Positions 49,893 to 59,500 of a DNA stretch of 64,000 nucleotides are shown here, piece after piece (position 1 is the stretch's first letter; each line of letters begins with the position of its first letter). A program made the translations under genes and the position numbers. Source of the stretch: Streptomyces sp. NBC_01335 (GTDB lineage Bacteria; Actinomycetota; Actinomycetes; Streptomycetales; Streptomycetaceae); the NCBI RefSeq assembly GCF_035953295.1, contig NZ_CP108370.1, positions 2,914,001 to 2,978,000 of the forward strand, written 5' to 3'. The notes beneath the pieces are model-generated. The model had not been told where the DNA came from and searched no databases. It saw only the letters and a list, made by a program, of their open reading frames with translations.

Positions 49893-51269
49893 ATGCACAG
49901 AACCCGACAAGTGGGCCGGGCGGCAACGGTGTTCGCCGCGATAGGCGCGCTGGCGCTGACCGGCTGCTCGGGCGGTTCGGACGACGGCAAGGACGGCAAG
50001 GACACCGGGGGTGCCACGGCGGGCGCGAGCGAATCGCCCACGTCGACCGTCGCGTTACCTCGCCTGGACGGTGAGCAGATCTCCGTGGCGGCCGTGTGGA
50101 CGGGCGCGGAGCAGCAGAACTTCATCAAGGTTCTGGACGAGTTCGAGAAGCGGACGGGAGCGAAGGTCAGCTTCGTCCCCGCGCAGGACCCGATCGTCAA
50201 CTTCCTCGGTACGAAGATCGCGGGCGGCCAGCCGCCGGACGTGGCGATGATCCCGCAGGTGGGCGCGATCCAGCAGGCCGTGGCGAAGAAGTGGGCCAAG
50301 CCCGTCGGCAACGAGGCGCGGGCCCAGCTCGGCCAGAACTACGCGCAGGTCTGGCAGGACCTCGGTGCCGTGGACGGCACCCAGTACGGCGTCTACTACA
50401 AGGCCGCCAACAAGTCGCTGGTCTGGTACAACGCCAAGGCCTTCGAGAACGCGGGCGCGGCCGAGCCGAAGACCTGGAAGGACTTCCTGACCACCGCGGA
50501 GACGGTGTCGGCCTCCGGGATCACCCCGGTGTCGGTCGGTGGGGCGGACGGCTGGACCCTCACCGACTGGTTCGAGAACATCTACCTCTCCCAGGCGGGC
50601 CCGGAGAAGTACGACCAGCTGGCGAAGCACGCGATCAAGTGGACGGACCCGTCCGTGAAGGACGCGCTCACCACCCTCGGCCAGCTCTTCGGCAAGCCGG
50701 AACTGATCGCGGGCGGCGCGTCCGGGGCGCTCCAGACCGAGTTCCCGGCGTCGGTGACGCAGACCTTCACCGGCGGGGACCAGCCGAAGGCCGCGATGGT
50801 CTTCGAGGGCGACTTCGTGTCCGTCAACATCGCGGAGACCGACGCGAAGATCGGTACGGACGCCAAGGTGTTCCCGTTCCCGGCGGTCGGCGCCGACTCC
50901 CCGGTGGTGACCGGCGGGGACGCGGCGGTGGCGTTGAAGGACTCGAAGGGCGCCCAGGCGCTGCTGACCTTCCTGGCGTCCACGGACGCGGCGAAGATCT
51001 CGGCCGGGGCGGGCGGGTTCCTCTCGCCGAACAAGTCCCTGGACCCGGCCGTGTACCCGAACGACGTGCAGCGCACCATGGCGCAGGCGCTGATCGCGGC
51101 CGGCGACGACGTCCGGTTCGACATGTCGGACCAGGCGCCGCAGTCCTTCGGCGGCACGCCCGGCAAGGGCGAGTGGAAGATCCTCCAGGACTTCCTGAAG
51201 AGTCCGAAGGACATCGCGGGGGCCCAGCGGGCGCTGGAGTCCGCCGCCGCCGAGGCGTACACGAGCTGA
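49893..51269 (+). CDS. sugar-type ABC transporter solute-binding lipoprotein
   Basis: A 458-residue extracellular binding protein. The signal peptide ends in the lipobox LTGC (AAIGALALTGCSGGSDD), so it is lipid-anchored outside the membrane. A Gly/Lys/Asp linker follows, then a class-II binding fold: ISVAAVWTGAEQQNFIKVLDEFEKRTGAKVSFVP, PPDVAMIPQVGAIQQAV, GVYYKAANKSLVWYNAKAFENAG and KAAMVFEGDFVSVNIAE. This is the CUT1 (family 1) type that usually binds oligosaccharides or polyols. ATG 49893 follows GGGGCAG. The two permease genes follow at once; no ATPase gene is present, so a shared ATPase such as MsiK elsewhere is likely. Confidence 0.92.
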   Translation: MHRTRQVGRAATVFAAIGALALTGCSGGSDDGKDGKDTGGATAGASESPTSTVALPRLDGEQISVAAVWTGAEQQNFIKVLDEFEKRTGAKVSFVPAQDPIVNFLGTKIAGGQPPDVAMIPQVGAIQQAVAKKWAKPVGNEARAQLGQNYAQVWQDLGAVDGTQYGVYYKAANKSLVWYNAKAFENAGAAEPKTWKDFLTTAETVSASGITPVSVGGADGWTLTDWFENIYLSQAGPEKYDQLAKHAIKWTDPSVKDALTTLGQLFGKPELIAGGASGALQTEFPASVTQTFTGGDQPKAAMVFEGDFVSVNIAETDAKIGTDAKVFPFPAVGADSPVVTGGDAAVALKDSKGAQALLTFLASTDAAKISAGAGGFLSPNKSLDPAVYPNDVQRTMAQALIAAGDDVRFDMSDQAPQSFGGTPGKGEWKILQDFLKSPKDIAGAQRALESAAAEAYTS

Positions 51270-51273
51270 CGCG

Positions 51274-52662
51274 GTGACGACAGCGACGACGGGGGGCGCC
51301 GGTGCGGTGCCCCCCGCTCACCCGGGTCCCCCCGTCCGTACCCGTACCGGCCGCCCCTCCCGGCGGTCCGGCCGAGGTGTCACCGGCACCCGCAGAACCG
51401 TCGCGGTGGCGTTCCTGCTGCCCGCGCTGGTGCTGCTCGGCGCGCTGGTGGTCTATCCGATCGCCTACTCCGTCTACCGTTCGTTCCTCGACCAGGCGGG
51501 CACCGGCTTCGCCGGGTTCGACAACTACCAGAAGCTCTTCACGGACGACTCGATCCGTACGGCGGTCAAGAACAACCTGATCTGGGTGGTCCTCGCGCCC
51601 ACCGTCTCCACCGCGCTCGGCCTGATCTTCGCGGTGCTGACCGAACGCATCCGCTGGGGCACGGCGTTCAAGCTGGTCGTCTTCATGCCGATGGCGATCT
51701 CCATGCTGGCCGCCGGGATCATCTTCCGGCTGGTCTACGACGAGGCCCCGGAGCGCGGGGTCGCCAACGCGGTCTGGGTGGGCGTGCACGACACCTTCGC
51801 GCAGTCCGCCGGGTTCCCGAAGGCCCATCCGCTGCCGGTGCACCCGTTGAAGGCGGGCGGCGGCGGGTCGTTCGTCACGAAGGCGACGGTACGGGCGGGC
51901 GTCCCGGTGCTGCTGCCGCTGGTCGGGGTCGTACCGGAGAAGATGCCGCACGACGCGGAACCGGCGCGTACCCCGGCGCCGGACGGCGACCGGATCACCG
52001 GCACCGCCTGGCTGGACTTCACCAAGGGCGGCGGCGGGAAGCCCAACACGGTCGACGCGAAGGAACTGGGCCTCAAGGGCATCGAGGTGGAGGCGGTGAA
52101 GGACGGCAAGGTCGTCGCCACCGCCACGGCCGGCGCCGACGGGTCCTTCTCGCTGCCCGCCGCCGCCGACGGCGCGGTGCTCCGGCTGCCCGCCGACAAC
52201 TTCCGCGAACCGTACAACGGGGTCTCCTGGCTCGGCCCGAGCCTCGTCACCCCCGGGATCATCGGCAGTTACGTCTGGATGTGGGCGGGCTTCGCGATGG
52301 TGCTGATCGCGGCGGGCCTCGCCGGTCTCCCCCGCGAGCTCCTGGAGGCGGCGCGGGTCGACGGGGCGAACGAGTGGCAGGTCTTCCGCCGGATCACCGT
52401 GCCGATGCTGGCACCGGTCCTCGCGGTGGTGCTGGTCACGCTCATGATCAACGTACTGAAGGTCTTCGACCTGATCTTCATCATCGCGCCGGGCTCCTCC
52501 CAGGACGACGCCAACGTCCTCGCCCTCCAGCTGTACCGCTCCTCCTTCGGTACGGACGCGGACCTGGGCGTCGGCAGCGCGATCGCCGTCCTCCTGCTGC
52601 TGCTGGTGATCCCGGTGATGGCCTTCAACATCCGGCGGATACGGAAGGAGGGGCGCCGATGA
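51274..52662 (+). CDS. sugar ABC transporter permease (MalF-like) with a large inserted exterior domain
   Basis: A 462-residue membrane protein. Normal CUT1 permeases of this type are about 300 residues; here some 165 residues (about 158-325) are inserted between transmembrane helices. The insert contains a beta-rich Cna-B/carboxypeptidase-regulatory-like segment (RITGTAWLDFTKGGGGKPNTVDAKELGLKGIEVEAVKDGKVVATATAGADGSFSLP), reminiscent in place of the MalF P2 loop that touches the binding protein. The EAA loop is PRELLEAARVDGANEWQVFRRITVPML. The start is GTG at 51274, four bases after the previous stop, and the 3' end overlaps the next gene by four bases. Confidence 0.9.
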   Translation: MTTATTGGAGAVPPAHPGPPVRTRTGRPSRRSGRGVTGTRRTVAVAFLLPALVLLGALVVYPIAYSVYRSFLDQAGTGFAGFDNYQKLFTDDSIRTAVKNNLIWVVLAPTVSTALGLIFAVLTERIRWGTAFKLVVFMPMAISMLAAGIIFRLVYDEAPERGVANAVWVGVHDTFAQSAGFPKAHPLPVHPLKAGGGGSFVTKATVRAGVPVLLPLVGVVPEKMPHDAEPARTPAPDGDRITGTAWLDFTKGGGGKPNTVDAKELGLKGIEVEAVKDGKVVATATAGADGSFSLPAAADGAVLRLPADNFREPYNGVSWLGPSLVTPGIIGSYVWMWAGFAMVLIAAGLAGLPRELLEAARVDGANEWQVFRRITVPMLAPVLAVVLVTLMINVLKVFDLIFIIAPGSSQDDANVLALQLYRSSFGTDADLGVGSAIAVLLLLLVIPVMAFNIRRIRKEGRR

Positions 52663-53546
52663 CAGCCGCGTCCACCACCTCGGCCGGGGCAGCCCGGCCC
52701 TCGCTCGCGGCGCGGATCGCCGCACGGGCGGGCGGCGGGGTGATGCGGGTCGTCCTCGTCCTGGTCGCCCTGTTCTGGCTGATGCCGACGATCGGGCTGC
52801 TGCTCTCCTCGCTGCGGGACGGCAAGGACATCGCGGCGAGCGGCTGGTGGCAGGTCTTCACCACCCCCTCCCAGCTGACCCTCGACAACTACCAGCACCT
52901 GCTCTCCGACTCGGCGATCACCGGCTCGTTGCTCTCCACCGTAATGATCACCGTGCCGTCCACGGTCCTGGTGGTGGTGATCGGCTCGTTCGCCGGCTAC
53001 GCCTTCGCCTGGATGGACTTCCCCGGCCGCGACTGGTGGTTCCTGCTGGTCGTGGGGCTGCTGGTGGTGCCGGTACAGGTCGCCCTGATCCCGGTCTCCA
53101 AGCTCTTCGGCACCCTCGGGATCTTCGAGACCACCCTCGGCGTGGTCCTCTTCCACACGGCCTTCGGCCTGCCGTTCGCGATCTTCCTGCTGCGGAACTT
53201 CTTCGCGGAGATCCCCCGCGAGCTCCTGGAGGCCGCCCGGCTCGACGGGGCGGGCGAGATCCGGCTCTTCACCCGGGTCGTGATGCCGCTCGGCGGACCC
53301 GCCATCGCCTCGCTCGGCATCTTCCAGTTCCTCTGGGTCTGGAACGACATGCTGGTCGCGCTGATCTTCGCCGACTCGGACTCCCCGCCGATCACCGTGG
53401 CGCTCCAGCAGCAGGTACGCCAGTTCGGCAACAACATCGACGTACTGGCACCGGGGGCGTTCGTCTCGATGGTGATCCCGCTGGCGGTGTTCTTCGCCTT
53501 CCAGCGGCAGTTCGTCTCGGGGGTGATGGCGGGGGCGGTGAAGTGA
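52659..53546 (+). CDS. sugar ABC transporter permease (MalG-like)
   Basis: A 295-residue CUT1 permease. Six TM helices are evident from MRVVLVLVALFWLMPTIGLLLSSL to the C-terminal AFVSMVIPLAVFFAFQRQFVSGVMAGAVK, which is the typical MalG ending. The EAA loop is PRELLEAARLDGAGEIRLFTRVVMPL. GGAGGGGCGCCG precedes the ATG, which overlaps the previous stop (ATGA). With the MalF-like protein it forms the membrane channel of the importer. No ATP-binding subunit is encoded nearby. Confidence 0.94.
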   Translation: MTAASTTSAGAARPSLAARIAARAGGGVMRVVLVLVALFWLMPTIGLLLSSLRDGKDIAASGWWQVFTTPSQLTLDNYQHLLSDSAITGSLLSTVMITVPSTVLVVVIGSFAGYAFAWMDFPGRDWWFLLVVGLLVVPVQVALIPVSKLFGTLGIFETTLGVVLFHTAFGLPFAIFLLRNFFAEIPRELLEAARLDGAGEIRLFTRVVMPLGGPAIASLGIFQFLWVWNDMLVALIFADSDSPPITVALQQQVRQFGNNIDVLAPGAFVSMVIPLAVFFAFQRQFVSGVMAGAVK

Positions 53547-53613
53547 GCGGCTCTCCAGCGGCGGGAAACGTCCGGCCGAGAGTGACGCCGAGATCCTGGA
53601 CCACCTGAAGTGA
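53542..53613 (+). pseudogene. short coding remnant before Doc, possibly an antitoxin tail
   Basis: A 23-codon open frame ends GKRPAESDAEILDHLK and stops at TGA 53611, overlapping the Doc GTG start by the four-base GTGA seen in coupled toxin-antitoxin pairs. There is no start codon in this frame after the preceding TGA at 53539. The upstream part, if it existed, has been replaced by the permease gene. It is too short to identify by family. Confidence 0.35.
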
Positions 53614-53957
53614 CCGCCGTGCGTTTCGTCCAGCTGGACGAGATCCTCGCCATCGCCCGCGCGGTCGACGGCACCGCGCACGGCGTCCGCGATCCGGCAC
53701 CTCTGGTCTCGGCGATCGAGCGGCCCCGGACCGACGTGTCCGGGGCCGAGCCGTATCCCACGTTGCGCGAAAAGGCGGCGGCGCTGCTGCACTCCGTGGC
53801 CCGCAACCACGCGCTGATCGATGGCGACGAGCGCACCGCATGGCCGGCCATGCGTGTCTTCCTCCGGCTCAACGGCGCCGGCGCCGGTACGACCCCGCCG
53901 CACGTGTCCATCGCCGGCCCGTTCGTCGAGGAGGTCGCTACGCCTCCGGGTGCTTGA
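53610..53957 (+). CDS. Fic/Doc-family toxin, degenerate and probably truncated
   Basis: 115 residues resembling Doc, a kinase-like Fic toxin that phosphorylates EF-Tu. FVQLDEILAIARAVDG, AIERPRTDVSGAEPYPTLREKAAALLHSVARNHALIDGDERTAW match the family. The Fic/Doc core HxFxDGNKR reads HALIDGDER (67-75): Phe to Leu, Asn to Asp and Lys to Glu. The C-terminus ends AGPFVEEVATPPGA where homologues usually continue a further helix, and it overlaps the convergent TetR gene by 20 bases. No intact antitoxin gene precedes it. It is probably inactive. Confidence 0.75.
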   Translation: MTAVRFVQLDEILAIARAVDGTAHGVRDPAPLVSAIERPRTDVSGAEPYPTLREKAAALLHSVARNHALIDGDERTAWPAMRVFLRLNGAGAGTTPPHVSIAGPFVEEVATPPGA

Positions 53958-54552
53958 GCGCGGCGACCGTGGAGGCGGCGAGGTCGTCGAGGTACCCCTT
54001 GGGCAGGCCGCCGCGGACCACCACGAGCCGCCAGTACAGCGGCCCCACGATCAGGTCCAGCGCACGGTCGGGGTCGCTGCCCTCCGGGAGTTCGCCCCGG
54101 GCCACCGCCGCCCGGACGACGACGGCGGCGACGCCCTGCTGGGGGTCGAGGAGGGCCGCCTTGATCGTGTCGGCGATCTCCGGGTTCCTGGCCGCCTCGA
54201 CGAGCAGGTCCGGGATCACCTGCGAGGCGACGGGGTGGCGGAGCGCGTACGAGGCGAGGCCGAGGACCGCCCGTACGTCCCCGTACAGCGAGCCGGTGTC
54301 GGGGGTCGGCATGCCCTGTTCGGCGACGGCGGCCACCAGGTCGAGTACCAGGTGCAGTTTGGACTTCCAGCGCCGGTAGACGGCGGTCTTGCCGACGCCC
54401 GCACGGCGCGCGATGCCCTCCATCGACATCCGGGCGAAGCCCACCGAGGCCAGTTCCTCGAAGACGGCCCCGCGGATCGCGTCGGTCACGTCCTCGCGCA
54501 GCACGGCGGCGCCCGCCGGGGTGCGGCGCCGGGGTCCGGGTTCGGTGCTCAT
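53938..54552 (-). CDS. TetR-family transcriptional regulator
   Basis: A 204-residue TetR-type regulator. The helix-turn-helix region is VTDAIRGAVFEELASVGFARMSMEGIARRAGVGKTAVYRRWKSKLHLVLDLV (about 22-73). The C-terminal domain resembles TetR_C_11/YcdC-like groups (DPDRALDLIVGPLYWRLVVV). It diverges from the Wzm/Wzt-type exporter genes, and two matching 24-bp operator-like sequences sit in the gap, so it probably controls that exporter. Its last 20 bases overlap the Doc gene. Confidence 0.92.
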   Translation of the reverse strand: MSTEPGPRRRTPAGAAVLREDVTDAIRGAVFEELASVGFARMSMEGIARRAGVGKTAVYRRWKSKLHLVLDLVAAVAEQGMPTPDTGSLYGDVRAVLGLASYALRHPVASQVIPDLLVEAARNPEIADTIKAALLDPQQGVAAVVVRAAVARGELPEGSDPDRALDLIVGPLYWRLVVVRGGLPKGYLDDLAASTVAALKHPEA

Positions 54553-54572
54553 GCTCTCAAGGATATCCGTAA

Positions 54573-54596
54573 CGACGAAACGGTTGCGTCCCGACG
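54573..54596. promoter_or_regulatory. operator-like sequence, copy 1
   Basis: CGACGAAACGGTTGCGTCCC followed by GACG. It shares CGACGAAACGGT-N2-CGTCCCG with copy 2, 49 bases downstream, and is an imperfect palindrome (CGACGAAAC...GTCCCGACG). It lies 21 bases upstream of the TetR start. Confidence 0.55.
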
Positions 54597-54621
54597 CCCA
54601 TACGATTTACGCTCAGCGTGG

Positions 54622-54645
54622 CGACGAAACGGTCCCGTCCCGTCG
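54622..54645. promoter_or_regulatory. operator-like sequence, copy 2
   Basis: CGACGAAACGGTCCCGTCCC followed by GTCG, the second copy of the imperfect palindrome at 54573-54596. TACGAT at 54601-54606, between the copies, could be a -10 element. The rest up to 54773 is rich in GTTCC/CCAGCCT-type repeats and has no gene. Confidence 0.55.
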
Positions 54646-54773
54646 TTCGCTCGCGGTTGTCCCGCAGTTCAACGTTCGTTCCCCCGCGTCGAAGACTGTT
54701 CCGTTCCAGCCTCCGACGCCTGTTTCCCCAGCCTTCAACCGCCTGTTCCCAGCCTCCGTCGAAAGCGATCGTG

Positions 54774-55718
54774 GTGAGCCAGACAGCAGCTCCGCCGACC
54801 CCAGGGCCGGCCGAAACCGATCCCGCCGCACTCGCCCCGGTCTACGCCCCGGGCGAGCTGGCGGCGCTCGCCGCCCGCCACGGCCTCACCGTCAGCGGCG
54901 CCCGCCCCTCCCTCGCGTCGTACGTCGCCCAGCTCTGGGGGCGCAGGCACTTCATCGTGGCGTTCGCCACCGCCAAGCTGACCGCTCAGTACAGCCAGGC
55001 GAAGCTCGGCCAGATCTGGCAGATCATGACGCCGCTGCTCAACGCGGCGGTGTACTACTTCATCTTCGGCATCCTGATGGGCACCAAGCACGGGGTCCCC
55101 GACTTCGTGCCGTTCCTCGTCACGGGTGTCTTCATCTGGACGTTCACCTCCAGCTCGATCACCGCGGGCACCCGTGCGATCAGCGGCAACATCGGGCTGG
55201 TGCGCGCCCTGCACTTCCCGCGCGCCTCGCTGCCGGTCGCGCTCGCCCTCCAGCAGCTCCAGCAGCTGCTGTTCTCGCTCGGCGCGCTCGTCGTGATCCT
55301 TTTCGTCTTCGGGGAGTTCCCCAGCCCCAGCTGGGTGCTCGCGATCCCCGCGCTCTTCCTCCAGGCGCTCTTCAACACCGGCGTCTCGATGTTCGTGGCG
55401 CGGCTCACCGCGAAGACCCCGGACATCGCCCAGCTGATGCCGTTCCTGCTGCGCACCTGGATGTACGCGTCCGGCGTGATGTGGAGCCTGGACTCCCTCC
55501 TCACCACGGACCGCGTCCCGCACTGGGTCATCGTCGCGCTCGACTGCAACCCGGCGGCCGTCTACATCGACCTGATGCGGTTCGCCCTGATCGAGAGCTT
55601 CACCGCCGACCAGCTGCCCCCGCACGTGTGGGCGGTGGCCGCGGCGTGGGCACTGGTCTGCGGCCTCGGCGGCTTCGTGTTCTTCTGGAAGGCCGAAGAG
55701 AGGTACGGACGTGGCTGA
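54774..55718 (+). CDS. ABC-2 type permease of a polymer exporter (Wzm/TagG-like)
   Basis: A 314-residue ABC-2 membrane protein. After a Pro/Ala-rich N-terminus, the family opens with LWGRRHFIVAFATAKLTAQYSQAKLGQIWQIMTPLLNAAVYYFIFGILMGTKHGVPDFVPFLVTGVFIWTFTSSSI, a classic Wzm/TagG start. About six TMs follow. It exports teichoic-acid-like or polysaccharide chains across the cytoplasmic membrane. GTG 54774 was taken (another GTG is three bases upstream); the open frame before it is Arg/Ser-rich and lies over the operator region. The ATPase gene overlaps its 3' end by eight bases. Confidence 0.88.
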   Translation: MSQTAAPPTPGPAETDPAALAPVYAPGELAALAARHGLTVSGARPSLASYVAQLWGRRHFIVAFATAKLTAQYSQAKLGQIWQIMTPLLNAAVYYFIFGILMGTKHGVPDFVPFLVTGVFIWTFTSSSITAGTRAISGNIGLVRALHFPRASLPVALALQQLQQLLFSLGALVVILFVFGEFPSPSWVLAIPALFLQALFNTGVSMFVARLTAKTPDIAQLMPFLLRTWMYASGVMWSLDSLLTTDRVPHWVIVALDCNPAAVYIDLMRFALIESFTADQLPPHVWAVAAAWALVCGLGGFVFFWKAEERYGRG

Positions 55719-56487
55719 CACGACCGAGGAGCGGGAGCCCACCGTCGTCGTCGACGACGTGCACATCACCTACAAGGTCAACGGCACCAAGGGCGGCCGG
55801 GGCAGCGCGACCTCCGCGCTCAGCCGGATCGTCACCCGGCGCGAGAGCCCGGGCGTGCGCGAGGTGCACGCCGTGAAGGGCGTCAGCTTCGCCGCGTACA
55901 AGGGCGAGGCGATCGGCCTCATCGGCTCGAACGGCTCCGGCAAGTCCACCCTGCTCAAGGCGATCGCCGGGCTGCTCCCGGCGACGAAGGGCAAGGTCCA
56001 CACGCAGGGCCAGCCCTCGCTGCTCGGTGTGAACGCGGCGCTGATGAGCGACCTGACCGGCGAGCGGAACGTCGTGCTGGGCGGCCTCGCGATGGGCATG
56101 TCCCGCCAGGAGATCCGCGAGCGGTACGACGACATCGTCTCCTTCTCCGGCATCAACGAGAAGGGCGACTTCATCACGCTGCCGATGCGGACGTACTCCT
56201 CCGGCATGGGCGCCCGGCTGCGGTTCTCCATCGCGGCGGCCAAGAGCCACGACGTGCTCCTGATCGACGAGGCGCTCTCCACCGGCGACGCCAAGTTCCA
56301 GAACCGGAGCAAGGACCGGATCAAGGAGCTCCGCAAGGAGGCCGGCACGGTCTTCCTGGTCAGCCACAGCAACAGGTCGATCCTGGAGACCTGCGACCGG
56401 GCGATCTGGCTGGAAGCGGGCGTCCTGCGGATGGACGGCCCGGCGGAGGACGTCGTCGCCGCGTACGAGCGGTTCACGAAGAAGTAG
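55711..56487 (+). CDS. ABC ATPase of a polymer exporter (Wzt/TagH-like)
   Basis: A 258-residue ABC ATPase. Walker A is GLIGSNGSGKSTLLKAI, the signature is YSSGMGARLRFSIAAA (a Wzt-type variant of LSGGQ) and Walker B is DVLLIDEALSTGD, with the switch VSHS. The N-terminal VVVDDVHITYKVNGTKGGRGS...ALSRIVTRR insertion before the first strand core is usual for teichoic-acid exporters. There is no C-terminal carbohydrate-binding domain as in long Wzt proteins. GTG start inside the permease stop region gives tight coupling. A strong terminator follows. Confidence 0.92.
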   Translation: MADTTEEREPTVVVDDVHITYKVNGTKGGRGSATSALSRIVTRRESPGVREVHAVKGVSFAAYKGEAIGLIGSNGSGKSTLLKAIAGLLPATKGKVHTQGQPSLLGVNAALMSDLTGERNVVLGGLAMGMSRQEIRERYDDIVSFSGINEKGDFITLPMRTYSSGMGARLRFSIAAAKSHDVLLIDEALSTGDAKFQNRSKDRIKELRKEAGTVFLVSHSNRSILETCDRAIWLEAGVLRMDGPAEDVVAAYERFTKK

Positions 56488-56509
56488 TCCCCACGCGGAC
56501 CCGCGGAGC

Positions 56510-56543
56510 GGGGGGCTCCGGGCTTCACGGCCCGGAGCCCCCC
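56510..56543 (+). terminator. terminator between exporter operon and gdhB
   Basis: A perfect 14-bp stem, GGGGGGCTCCGGGC (56510-56523) with GCCCGGAGCCCCCC (56530-56543), is followed by TCTCTC. It serves the plus-strand operon and perhaps gdhB coming from the right. Confidence 0.8.
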
Positions 56544-56568
56544 TCTCTCATGTCACCGCGTCACCGCG

Positions 56569-59500
56569 TCAGGCGTGCGTCCGCAGCAGCGTCCGCATGG
56601 TCCGCATCGCGACCGACAGGTTCGCCAGGTCGAAGGCGTCGGAGCTCTGGATCTCCTCCAGGGTGGAACGCGACCGGGAGAGGATCGCCGCGTTCTTCTC
56701 CTCCCACGCCTTGAACCGGTCCTCCGGTGCCGCACCCTCGGCCCCCACGGCCAGCACGTCGGCGGTGAGCGCCGCGTGGGCCGCGTACAGGTCCTCGCGG
56801 ATGGAGGCGCGGGCCATGGACTGCCAGCGGTCGGCGCGCGGCAGCTCGATGATCCGGTCCATCAGCGCGGTGATCCGCAGCCGGTCCGCGAGGTCGTAGT
56901 AGACCTCGGCGACGGCGAGCGGGTCCTTGCCCGTACGGTCCGCGATGGCCACGATGTCGAGCGCCGGGAACGCCGAGGAGAACCCGGCGACACGCTGCGC
57001 CAGCTCCTCCGGCACGTCCGCCGACGTCAGCTCGTCCAGGATCTGCTGGTACCACTCCTGGTCGGTGCCCCGCAGCAGCTTGGGCATCGCGGCCCAGACC
57101 TCGGCGACCCGCTCCTCGAAGAAGGCGACGGTGGCCTCGATGTCCACCGGCTGCGGGCGGTTGCCGAGCAGCCAGCGGGTGCCGCGCTCCACCAGACGGC
57201 GGGAGTGCAGCCGGATGCGGGTCTGCACCGCGGCGCCGACCTGGTTGTCGAGTGCCTCCACGGCGTCCCAGACCTGGTTCAGGCCGAAGATCTCGCGGGC
57301 CGCTGCCTGCGCCCGCACGATCTCCTCCACCGAGGCCCCGGTCTCCTCGCGGAACCGGTGCAGGAAGGTCGAACCGCCGGTGTTCACGGTGTCGTTGACC
57401 AGCACGGTGGTGATGATCTCGCGGCGCAGCGCGTGGCCGTCGATCGCCTCGGGGAAGCGTTCGCGCAGCTGCTTCGGGAAGTAGGCGTGCGCGAGGCGCT
57501 GGAGGTGCGGGTCGTCGGGGAGGCTGGTGCTGATCAGCTCGTCGGCGGCGGTGATCTTGGTGTAGGCGAGCAGCACGGCGAGTTCCGGCTGGCTCAGGCC
57601 CTTGCCGGCGGAGAGGAGTTCGCGGATCTGCCGGTCGGCGGGGAGGAACTCCAGCGCGCGGTCCAGCTCGCCCGCGGACTCCAGTTGGCGCATCGAGCGC
57701 TGGTGGGCGTGGAGCAGGTCGGTGGCCTGGGCGGAGGCGTTGGTGAGCGCGACGTTCTGCGCGTAGTTGTTGCGCAGCACGAGCGCGCCGACCTCGTCGG
57801 TCATCTCGGCGAGCAGCTTGTTGCGCTGCTTGACGGTCATGTCGCCGTCCCGGACCAGCCCGTTGAGCAGGATCTTGATGTTCACCTCGTGGTCGGAGGT
57901 GTCCACACCGGCGCTGTTGTCGATCGCGTCGGTGTTGATCTCGCCGCCCGCCCGGGCGAACTCGATGCGGCCGAGCTGGGTGGCGCCGAGGTTGCCGCCC
58001 TCGCCGACGACCTTGGCCCGCAGGTCCTGGCCGTTGACCCGGATCGCGTCGTTGGCCTTGTCGCCGACGTCGGCGTCGGTCTCGGCGGAGGACTTGATGT
58101 AGGTGCCGATGCCGCCGTTCCACAGCAGGTCGACCGGGGCCCGCAGGATGGCCTTCATCAGGTCGGCGGGGGTCAGCTTGGTGACGCCCGCCTCGATCCC
58201 GAGGGCCTCGCGGACGTGCGCGTTGACCGGGATCGACTTCGCGGTGCGCGGGTGGACGCCACCGCCCGCCGAGAGCAGCTTGGTGTCGTAGTCGGCCCAG
58301 GAGCTGCGGGGCAGTTCGAAGATCCGGCGCCGCTCGGCGTAGGAGACGGCGGCGTCCGGGGTCGGGTCGAGGAAGATGTGCCGGTGGTCGAAGGCGGCGA
58401 CCAGCCGGATGTGCTCGGAGAGCAGCATGCCGTTGCCGAACACGTCGCCGGACATGTCGCCGACGCCGACGACGGTGAAGTCCTCGGTCTGCGTGTCGTG
58501 GCCCAGCGCGCGGAAGTGCCGCTTGACGGACTCCCAGGCGCCGCGGGCGGTGATGCCCATGCCCTTGTGGTCGTACCCGGCGGAGCCGCCGGAGGCGAAG
58601 GCGTCGCCGAGCCAGAAGTTGTACGCGACGGCGACCTCGTTGGCGATGTCGGAGAAGCTCGCGGTGCCCTTGTCGGCGGCGACGACGAGGTAGGTGTCGT
58701 CCTCGTCGTGGCGGACCACGCCGACGGGGGGCACGGTCTCGCCGGCCACCAGGTTGTCGGTGATGTCGAGCAGCGCCGAGACGAAGACGCGGTAGGCGGC
58801 GATGCCCTCGGCGAGCCAGGCGTCGCGGTCGAGCGCCGGGTCCGGGAGCTGCTTGGCTACGAAGCCGCCCTTGGCGCCCACCGGCACGATCACGGTGTTC
58901 TTCACCATCTGCGCCTTGACCAGGCCGAGGACCTCGGTACGGAAGTCCTCGCGCCGGTCCGACCAGCGCAGCCCCCCGCGGGCGACCTTGCCGAAGCGCA
59001 GGTGGACGCCTTCTACGCGGGGCGAGTACACCCAGATCTCGAAGGCGGGGCGCGGGGCGGGCAGGTCGGGGATGGCCTGCGGGTCGAACTTCATCGAGAC
59101 GTAGGCGTGCGGCTCGCCGTCGTCGGCGCGCTGGAAGAAGTTGGTCCGCAGGGTCGCCTTGATGACGGTGAGGAAGGAGCGCAGGATGCGGTCCTCGTCG
59201 AGCGAGGCCACCTGGTCGAGCGCGCCGTCGAGCTCTTCGAGCAGTCCGTCGGTGAGTTCCCGGCCGGCGTTCTGGCGGGCGGGCGACATCCGGGCCTCGA
59301 AGAGGGAGACCAGCAGCCGGGTGGTGTGGACGTTGTCGCGGAGGGTGTCCTCCATGTAGTCCTGGCTGAAGGTGGAGCCCGCCTGGCGCAGGTACTTCGC
59401 GTAGGCGCGGAGCACCATCGCCTGCCGCCAGTCGAGTCCGGCACGGAGCACGAGGGAGTTGAAGCCGTCGTTCTCGGCCGCCCCCGTCCAGACGGCGGCG

